Assembly (NCBI GenBank): GCA_040398425.1
Contig: JBBATZ010000009.1
Span: forward strand, 23,077 to 87,076
Direction of reading: 5' to 3'
DNA: 64,000 nucleotides
Source of the DNA: UBA7672 sp040398425
GTDB lineage: Bacteria > Pseudomonadota > Alphaproteobacteria > Caulobacterales > Hyphomonadaceae
Shown here: positions 58,632 through 64,000 of the stretch, piece by piece
Layout: the number at the start of each line of letters is the position of its first letter
Position numbering within the stretch: position 1 is the first letter of the stretch
Notes under the pieces: generated by a model
What the model saw: only the letters and a program-made list of their open reading frames with translations
What the model was told of the DNA's origin: nothing
The model's database searches: none
Made by a program: the position numbers and the translations under genes

Positions 58632-59387
58632 ATGGCTAGATCGGCGGCGGAATTGCTGGCGCGTTACCTGCGCGATGCGGAGCGGATCGTGGTGTTCACG
58701 GGCGCGGGCATCTCGACGGAGTCCGGCATCCCGGATTTCCGTTCGCCTGGCGGCGTCTGGTCGAAGATGAAGCCGATCTATTTCCAGGAATTCGTGGGTA
58801 GCGAGACCAAGCGGCGCGAGGCATGGACCCGGGTGTTTTCGGGCGCGGCCGGGTGGGTAGGGAAAGAGCCAAATCCGGGGCATTTCGCTGTGGCGCGGCT
58901 GGTGGCCAGCGGCAAGGCGTCGGCGGTGATCACGCAGAATGTCGACAACCTGCATCAGGCATCGGGCATCGCCGATGGCAAGGTGATCGAGCTGCACGGC
59001 AATGCCAGCTATGCGACCTGTCTGGAGTGCGGGACGCGGCATGAGCTGGAGGAGTTGCGGCCGGTGTTCGTCGATCGGGGCGAGATACCGACCTGCCGCG
59101 AGTGCAGCGGGCTGGTGAAGACGGCGACGATCTCGTTCGGACAGTCGATGCCGGAGGAGCCGATGCTGCGGGCCGAAGCGGAGACACAGCTGTCGGATCT
59201 GTTCCTGGTGCTTGGCTCTTCGCTGGTGGTGACGCCGGCGGCACTGTTTCCCGTGAAGGCCAAGCAGTATGGCGCGCGGCTGGTGATCGTGAACCGCGAG
59301 CCGACGCCGCTGGACGACATGGCCGACCTGGTGCTGCACGATGAGATCGGGCCGATGATGACGGCGGCGATGCGGGATTTGAACTAG
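58632..59387 (+). CDS. cobB: Sir2-family NAD-dependent protein deacylase
   Basis: Sirtuin of 251 residues removing acyl groups from lysines with NAD. NAD-binding GAGIST (24-29) and GIPDFRSPGG, the TQNVDNLH motif, catalytic H122 (ELHGN), and a zinc ribbon C130-x2-C133 / C155-x2-C158 are all present. The long FVGSETKRREAW helix and absence of the Tyr/Arg desuccinylase pair in that region suggest a deacetylase-like type; this is tentative. The stop overlaps the convergent membrane-protein gene by four bases. Confidence 0.93.
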   Translation: MARSAAELLARYLRDAERIVVFTGAGISTESGIPDFRSPGGVWSKMKPIYFQEFVGSETKRREAWTRVFSGAAGWVGKEPNPGHFAVARLVASGKASAVITQNVDNLHQASGIADGKVIELHGNASYATCLECGTRHELEELRPVFVDRGEIPTCRECSGLVKTATISFGQSMPEEPMLRAEAETQLSDLFLVLGSSLVVTPAALFPVKAKQYGARLVIVNREPTPLDDMADLVLHDEIGPMMTAAMRDLN

Positions 59388-60079
59388 GGGGCAGGCTTGC
59401 GTTTCCGCCGGCCGTTCTCGCGCAGCCACGTCCGGAAGAGCACGATTGGCGCGCCGGCTAGGCGTAGCGTCGAGACAATCACCAGCAGGCCGTAGAGCTT
59501 GAGGCCCGCGAGAATTGCGCCGGCTTCGAACGAGGCGGGCACGAGTTCGGTGAGGTGGAGGGTCTCACGCAGGTTAGAGCGGGCTTCGTGGCTCAGGAAG
59601 AAGGCGAAGACTTCGAGGCCGCCAAGTAGCGTCTGCGCGAAGAAGTTCAGGAACACGGCGCCTTCGCCCACGGCCGCGCTGAAGAGGCGGGCCTGAATGT
59701 TCGGGGAGAGCAGTGTGTAAGCGAGCGCCATCAATCCCACGATGGGCACCGCCGTGAGATGCGATAACAGGCGCCTCGTATCGGCCATCAGCAGTTTGCG
59801 CGGGTTGAACTTCTGGCGGCGTTTCTCGGCGCCGCCGAGATCGTGCGGTTTCCAGATGCCGGCAATGTCAGCGAGCGCATGGGCGGCAGCGTCCGCGATG
59901 GCGATGCCGGCGATGATGCAGAACAGCAGGTGCGCGGGATGTGTCGGGAGGGTTGGCCGGATGATTGGCGAGGCTATGGCGAGATAGAAGATCGAGGCGA
60001 TCGAGAGGAGGACGACATAGGTCCAGTAGAGGCCGAGGCGCCAGCCCGAGCTGGTGGGCGGCGGCGCCTGGCCTACCAC
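59384..60079 (-). CDS. Multi-pass membrane protein of unknown function
   Basis: 231-residue inner-membrane protein with about five hydrophobic segments (for example LYWTYVVLLSIASIFYLA and LLFCIIAGIAIADAAAHA) and a basic loop (EKRRQKFNPRKLL). I do not recognise it. It starts with GTG at 60079, overlapping the upstream HExxH gene by seven bases, and is the last gene of that operon. The C-terminus is strongly basic (RENGRRKRK). Confidence 0.7.
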   Translation of the reverse strand: MVGQAPPPTSSGWRLGLYWTYVVLLSIASIFYLAIASPIIRPTLPTHPAHLLFCIIAGIAIADAAAHALADIAGIWKPHDLGGAEKRRQKFNPRKLLMADTRRLLSHLTAVPIVGLMALAYTLLSPNIQARLFSAAVGEGAVFLNFFAQTLLGGLEVFAFFLSHEARSNLRETLHLTELVPASFEAGAILAGLKLYGLLVIVSTLRLAGAPIVLFRTWLRENGRRKRKPAP

Positions 60080-60915
60080 TGTGAGTTCGCGGCAGCGAAG
60101 GTGAAGGCGGGTGATGGCTTACTCACCATGTCGCAGACACGCGCGGCGAGGTCGGCATTGCCGATGAAGGCGATGGCGGCGAGGAAGTCGTCCTCGGTGG
60201 GCTCGCGGCCCTTCGACTGTTCCTGGAAGCGGCGCCAGACAGAGAACAGGCCGTCGGACGCGGGCGCAACGCGGCGCAGTTCGACGTCGAGCGCGAGATT
60301 GACCTGCAGGCCGCAGCTGTAAGCGACACGATACTCTGCTTCGCCCAGCGCGGCGTGGATCGTGCGAGCGTCGAGCTTCTTCTTGCAATCAGCGACGGAC
60401 GCCGCGATGTGGCTGTTGGCTTCGGCGGACTTGCCCTGCGCGTGCATGGCGATGGCGGCGAAGGCTTCGGCGCCGCCTTCATGGACCCACGCGCCCTGGT
60501 CGCCGGTCGCATAGACCTGATGCTGGTAGAGATGGCCCGCTTCGTGCGCGAAGTGCCAGGCGAGGTCGCCAGCGAAGCCCGGCTTGGCCATCTCGCCCGG
60601 CCAGGCCTCTCCGTAGAAATGCACGAACACCTGTCCGGGCAGCGTGCCGCCCTGACGGCCAAAGCCATCCGTGGGGCGAATGTCATAGGAGGCGAACGGC
60701 ATCGGGCGTTCGGGCAGGGCCCCCATGCGATCGGCGAAGTCGTGCATGAAGCCGGGAAGGTCGGCGGCCAACTGCGTGCGGATGGTGTCGTTCGCGCCGA
60801 TGCTCATGGCGGCACGCGCAACAGCAGGCGGCGTGATCGGTCCATCGAAGGTGGGCGTCGCGCATCCGGCGAGAAGGCTGGCGGCCAGCACAGTCATGCG
60901 CAGACGCGCAGTCAC
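60073..60915 (-). CDS. Putative HExxH metallopeptidase lipoprotein
   Basis: 280-residue exported protein with lipobox LAGC (C18). H124-E-A-G-H128 followed by E146/E150 (WVHEGGAEAFA) gives a gluzincin-type zinc site. I do not know a family name. GTG at 60915 is the start, overlapping the stop of the SDR gene in a GTGA junction; translation is therefore coupled. Three cysteines near the C-terminus (VADCKKK, SCGLQ, RVCDM) may include a disulfide. The reading frame open further upstream inside the SDR gene is not used. Confidence 0.75.
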   Translation of the reverse strand: MTARLRMTVLAASLLAGCATPTFDGPITPPAVARAAMSIGANDTIRTQLAADLPGFMHDFADRMGALPERPMPFASYDIRPTDGFGRQGGTLPGQVFVHFYGEAWPGEMAKPGFAGDLAWHFAHEAGHLYQHQVYATGDQGAWVHEGGAEAFAAIAMHAQGKSAEANSHIAASVADCKKKLDARTIHAALGEAEYRVAYSCGLQVNLALDVELRRVAPASDGLFSVWRRFQEQSKGREPTEDDFLAAIAFIGNADLAARVCDMVSKPSPAFTFAAANSQW

Positions 60916-61601
60916 CACGCCAGCTCCTTGCCGTTCCACGCAAGGAATTTGCCGGTCGAGGCGACGTCGAGCTTGTCGATCAGCTTCTGAAGCTGGGCCG
61001 CGCTCTCGTCCGAGGTAAGCGGCGCGTCTTCGCCGCCCATGTCGGTCTGCGCCCAGTAGGGGTGGACGATCAGCACCGGAATGCCCTGGGGCTTCAGCTC
61101 CGCAGCGAGGCCTCGCATCAGCTTGTTCACAGCCGCTTTCGAGACGCGATACGCGAGACTCTCGCTGGAAGCGGACTGCACCTGTCCCATCCGGCTCGAC
61201 AGGGTGATGATCTTGCCCTTTGCGGCTTTCACGTTGGGCAGGAAGGCGGTGGCGACGCGCAGCGGCGCGATGGTGTTGACGTTCAGCGTTTCGATCAGGC
61301 CGTCGAAATCCATGTCGGTGGCGGTCTGCCGTTCTGGCCCGCCGATGCCGGCGTTGTTGATCAGCACATCGATCGGCTCGGCCTCGAGATTGCGGCGCGC
61401 GCGGCCGATCTCGGCGGCGTCGGCGACGTCCATCTCGAGGACGTCGACCCATTTCGGCGCGGTCTTCACGAAGGCGTCGAGTTCGGTGCGGTCGGACGTT
61501 GCGCGGACTGTGGCGATGACCTTGTCGCGGCGGTTGGCGTAGGCCTTGACCAGCGCGAGCCCGATGCCGCGGTTTGCGCCAGTGATCAGGACGACGGCCA
61601 T
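60912..61601 (-). CDS. SDR-family oxidoreductase
   Basis: Classical short-chain dehydrogenase of 229 residues. NAD(P) loop TGANRGIGLAL (7-17), NNAG (around 87-90), catalytic serine in ITLSSRMG and Y/K pair in YRVSKAAVNK. The C-terminal domain (QTDMGGEDAPLTSDESA) resembles the C-factor/sniffer-like SDR group. It is the second gene of a tight minus-strand operon, 34 bases after the hydroxyacyl-CoA dehydrogenase gene. Substrate unknown. Confidence 0.9.
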   Translation of the reverse strand: MAVVLITGANRGIGLALVKAYANRRDKVIATVRATSDRTELDAFVKTAPKWVDVLEMDVADAAEIGRARRNLEAEPIDVLINNAGIGGPERQTATDMDFDGLIETLNVNTIAPLRVATAFLPNVKAAKGKIITLSSRMGQVQSASSESLAYRVSKAAVNKLMRGLAAELKPQGIPVLIVHPYWAQTDMGGEDAPLTSDESAAQLQKLIDKLDVASTGKFLAWNGKELAW

Positions 61602-61635
61602 GGTCTCATTTGCGCCGGGCTAGCCGGTCCTCTTC

Positions 61636-62514
61636 TCAGCGTGTCGGAACCGGTGTGTCGCCGCGATAGTCGTAGAAGCCGCGACCGGCTTTCTTGCCGA
61701 CCCAGCCGGCCTCCACATACTTCACCAGCAGCGGGCAGGGGCGGTATTTCGTGTCGGCCAGCCCATCGTGCAGAACCTGCATGATGGAGAGGCATGTATC
61801 GAGGCCGATGAAGTCGGCGAGTTCGAGCGGCCCCATCGGATGGTTGGCGCCGAGCTTCATGGCGGTGTCGATCGACTCCACCGTGCCGACGCCTTCGTAC
61901 AGTGTGTAGACGGCCTCGTTGATCATCGGCATCAGCACGCGGTTGACGATGAAGGCGGGAAAGTCTTCCGCGTTTGTCACGTGCTTGCCGAGACGCTCCA
62001 CGATGTGGACGGCGGCGTCATAGGTTTTCTGATCGGTCGCAAGACCGCGGATCACCTCGACCAGCTTCATCAGCGGCACCGGGTTCATGAAGTGCAGGCC
62101 GATGAAACGCTCCGGCCGGTCGGTCGCGGCGCCGAGGCGGGTGATGGAAATGGATGACGTGTTGGTGGCAAGGATCGCATCCTTGCGCACGCTCTTGCAC
62201 AGCTCGTCGAAGATAGCGCGCTTGACGGCTTCCTTCTCGGTTGCCGCCTCAATGGCGAAATCGACCTCTCCGAATCCGGTGAGGTTGGTCGCGCTGCTCA
62301 GGCGGCGCATGGCGGCGTCGCGCGCGTCGGCGGTAATCATCTGGCGATGAACCTGCCGATCCATGTTGCGCTCGATCGTCTTCATGCCGGCGGCCAGCCG
62401 ATCTGCCGACACATCGTTGAGGATGACGTCGAAGCCCGCGAGTGCGCAGACGTGGGCGATGCCGTTGCCCATCTGTCCTGCGCCGATAACGCCGATGGTT
62501 CGAATACCGCTCAT
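61636..62514 (-). CDS. hbd: 3-hydroxybutyryl-CoA dehydrogenase
   Basis: NAD-dependent 3-hydroxyacyl-CoA dehydrogenase of the short (Hbd) type, 292 residues. Rossmann loop GVIGAGQMGNGIAHVCA, EAATEKEAVK, the catalytic histidine in GLHFMNPVPLMKLVE with its glutamate, and C-terminal GPLELADFIGLDTCLSIM. It interconverts 3-hydroxybutyryl-CoA and acetoacetyl-CoA. The ATG at 62514 opens the Rossmann strand (MSGIRTIG). First gene of a four-gene minus-strand operon with the SDR, HExxH and membrane-protein genes. Confidence 0.94.
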   Translation of the reverse strand: MSGIRTIGVIGAGQMGNGIAHVCALAGFDVILNDVSADRLAAGMKTIERNMDRQVHRQMITADARDAAMRRLSSATNLTGFGEVDFAIEAATEKEAVKRAIFDELCKSVRKDAILATNTSSISITRLGAATDRPERFIGLHFMNPVPLMKLVEVIRGLATDQKTYDAAVHIVERLGKHVTNAEDFPAFIVNRVLMPMINEAVYTLYEGVGTVESIDTAMKLGANHPMGPLELADFIGLDTCLSIMQVLHDGLADTKYRPCPLLVKYVEAGWVGKKAGRGFYDYRGDTPVPTR

Positions 62515-62795
62515 GCCGTTTGCAGCCTGACCTGTCTGTTCACATGCTAGCACGCGCCGCAGCAACGGCGAGCCATGGCTACTCGCACATGCACAAGAGA
62601 CTGGGAAGCAGGCGGGTTGTGTGTTGTTTCCGCGCCGGAGGGCCTGCGGCTCACGGTCGCGTGACCACGATAAGCTGCAAACAGGCTATTGTGCGGTGCC
62701 TTTTTCCCTTCGACGCCTCGCGGAGGGCGTTATACTCCATGCTTACACCAGCCGGCGGCCACTAGGATGAGCTGCCCGCGGCAGCGGAGGAAGAC

Positions 62796-63449
62796 ATGCT
62801 GAAGTGGATATGTGTGGCGGCCGCCGCCATGGCCCTGACGGCCCCGGCGTTCGCCCAGAAGACGGACCTGCCCGACAGGACGGCCAAGCAGATCGGCCAG
62901 TTCGACGTAACGGCCATGAAAGAAGGCCAGGCCGCGCTGAAGGTCAGCGGATCCTGCACCGGCGAATACATTGTCGCCGTCAACGGCAAGGCCAAGGACA
63001 TCACGGTCGACTGCACCCACCCTGAAATGGCGCCCTACATCGTCCGCACCATCGAGACGGGATCGTGGGACCCGGAAGTGTTCGATCACGAGTTTTTCGA
63101 TTCCTTCCCGTTCCGCCAGGCCTTCAACTATGGCGCCGGCGCCGCCGGCCCCGATCCGCGCGGTGAGAAGTCGCCGAAGATGGAAGAGGGTGCCGACCAG
63201 AAGATCATGGCCGCCGCCATGGCGCAGATGAAGGTGGAAGGCGTGTGCCAGGTGAAGTTCACCGTCGGCGCTGACGGTAAACCAAAAGACATCCAGCCAA
63301 ACTGCACGCCGGAGGGTTACAACGCGAAAGTCACCGAGGCGATCGCCAAGATGAAATACACGCCCGGTCAGAAGGACGGCCAGCCCACCGACTGGCCCGG
63401 CATGAGCATGCCGCTGAAACTTGGCGGCGCGTCGACGAAGATGAAGTGA
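62796..63449 (+). CDS. Periplasmic protein with two TonB-C-like domains, no anchor
   Basis: 217-residue exported protein (signal ending AFAQ). Two segments resemble TonB C-terminal domains: GSCTGEYIVAVNGKAKDITV with the following DCTHPEM (~51-80), and GVCQVKFTVGADGKPKDIQP (~148-167) continuing to AIAKMKYTPGQKDG. Each has a paired cysteine pattern (SC...DC, VC...NC). There is no membrane helix or proline-rich spacer, so it cannot transduce energy like TonB. SD sequence GGAGGA is six bases before the ATG, and a strong terminator follows. Confidence 0.78.
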   Translation: MLKWICVAAAAMALTAPAFAQKTDLPDRTAKQIGQFDVTAMKEGQAALKVSGSCTGEYIVAVNGKAKDITVDCTHPEMAPYIVRTIETGSWDPEVFDHEFFDSFPFRQAFNYGAGAAGPDPRGEKSPKMEEGADQKIMAAAMAQMKVEGVCQVKFTVGADGKPKDIQPNCTPEGYNAKVTEAIAKMKYTPGQKDGQPTDWPGMSMPLKLGGASTKMK

Positions 63450-63473
63450 AGCAAGGCTTCAGACCAAACGAGG

Positions 63474-63506
63474 GCCCGCTCCGGAAAATCCGGGGCGGGC
63501 TTTTTT
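63474..63506 (+). terminator. Intrinsic terminator after the TonB-C-like protein gene
   Basis: An 11-bp stem (GCCCGCTCCGG / CCGGGGCGGGC, one G-U pair), AAAAT loop, then six T residues; 24 bases after the stop codon. Textbook rho-independent terminator. Confidence 0.93.
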
Positions 63507-63614
63507 GTTGGGTTGCCTTGAGCGGCGGATTGGCCGACCCATTCGTTCTGAGTTGGGAATTGCGAGCGGCAAACCCTGGACACGACGTTGAATCGAACGC
63601 CCGGCTCCATCGCT

Positions 63615-64000
63615 ATGAAGATGGTCAATTTTGCCGCGCTCGACGAGACTATCGAGCAGAGGAGCATCAGCAACATGAGCGCCGCAGACAGAGAAATCTG
63701 GTCGGGGTTTTTTGCAGCCCCGGAGACATTCCTCGACCGCGTCGATGGAAGAAGACAAGTTCAGTTCAACCTGCCTAGCTCGTCGGAAATCCTTGAGCTC
63801 AGGGAAGGCCGAGACGTCGAATACACTGCCAAGGGTCGATGGAATCAGGACTTCTTCAGGCGCAGCGTTTTGGCTGCCTACAACAACCGCTGCGCCGTTA
63901 CAGGGAAAACGCAGACCGAATTGCTCGTTGCCAGCCAAAATAGCGCCTTGGGCAGAAGACGTCGAACTCCGCGTTCCGCCGACGAACGGGATTTGCCTCA
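63615..64000 (+). pseudogene. HNH endonuclease gene, frameshifted at the first histidine (runs off window)
   Basis: ATG 63615 opens a frame reading MKMVNFAALDETIEQR, IWSGFFAAPETFLDRV, then NQDFFRRSVLAAYNNRCAVTG and TELLVAS. These are the landmarks of a common HNH nuclease family whose next residues are H-I-x-P-W. At that point the sequence is CCAAAATAGCG: one base too many, so the current frame runs into QNSALGRRRR. The +1 frame continues correctly with IAPWAEDVELRVPPTNGICL. The insertion lies in the A-run 63937-63940 and removes the catalytic HNH core. ATG 63675, with GAGGAG ahead, is a possible shorter start. The GC content is slightly lower than that of neighbours. Confidence 0.72.

Noticed and set aside
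62520..62765. An 81-codon plus-strand frame upstream of the TonB-C-like gene
   Set aside because: No SD sequence and a Cys/His/Arg-rich translation typical of noncoding sequence; it lies in the probable promoter region.

Overview
The window is one contiguous piece of a GC-rich bacterial chromosome, almost fully coding. The gene set points to an alphaproteobacterium, most likely in or near the Caulobacterales/Hyphomonadaceae. Supporting signs are a Usg-family protein, a tonB-exbB-exbD-exbD operon followed by a TPR protein gene, a large TonB-dependent receptor, many secreted peptidases and lipoproteins, an alphaproteobacterial-type S21, and two CtrA-like sites. This placement is inferred from gene content; no rRNA is present. 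I saw no tRNA, rRNA, CRISPR array or prophage.

Layout. 1-12.5 kb: 5' part of a UvrD-type helicase, a DUF2189 membrane protein, Usg, a TraB/GumN protein, Tex, a membrane M28 peptidase, a ClC channel, two lipoproteins and a winged-helix protein. 12.6-21.5 kb is a nutrient-scavenging block: M20 peptidase, two tandem paralogous secreted proteins, a divergent TonB-dependent receptor, a TauE/SafE exporter and an M19 dipeptidase lipoprotein. 22-25.5 kb: a minus-strand run with a class-IV aminotransferase-like protein, argG and a sulfotransferase-like protein. 25.6-31.7 kb: a DAACS symporter carrying two EF-hands, then the TonB energy-transduction operon, closed by a clear terminator. 31.8-36 kb: a KimA-like permease and an ABC-F ATPase. 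36.0-36.6 kb: a degenerate GIY-YIG nuclease gene between two large palindromic repeats. 36.6-38.5 kb: a pterin/folate-type operon. 38.7-42.7 kb: an EF-hand lipoprotein, a thermonuclease homologue, purA, rpsU and a broken gene. 42.7-53 kb is rich in periplasmic redox enzymes: a quinohemoprotein, a cytochrome c/copper monooxygenase/EF-hand fusion, a two-subunit molybdenum hydroxylase and a small cytochrome c. 53-64 kb: enoyl-CoA hydratase, aminotransferase, a membrane protein plus XRE regulator pair, a second TraB protein, a three-repeat acidic secreted protein, a sirtuin, a tightly overlapping operon (hydroxyacyl-CoA dehydrogenase, SDR, HExxH lipoprotein, membrane protein), a periplasmic TonB-C-like protein, and an HNH nuclease gene that is frameshifted and runs off the edge.

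How it fits together. The TonB operon would energise receptors such as the one at 16.6 kb. Peptidases and dipeptidase process imported or periplasmic peptides, and the redox enzymes probably feed electrons to the respiratory chain through c-type cytochromes. EF-hands recur in three unrelated exported or membrane proteins, which suggests calcium matters in this periplasm.

The most unusual items are the repeat/GIY-YIG unit at 36.0-36.6 kb, the EF-hand symporter, the copper-monooxygenase fusion, the possible AUC start of rpsU, and several enzymes with replaced catalytic residues (class-IV aminotransferase, PTPS, epimerase).
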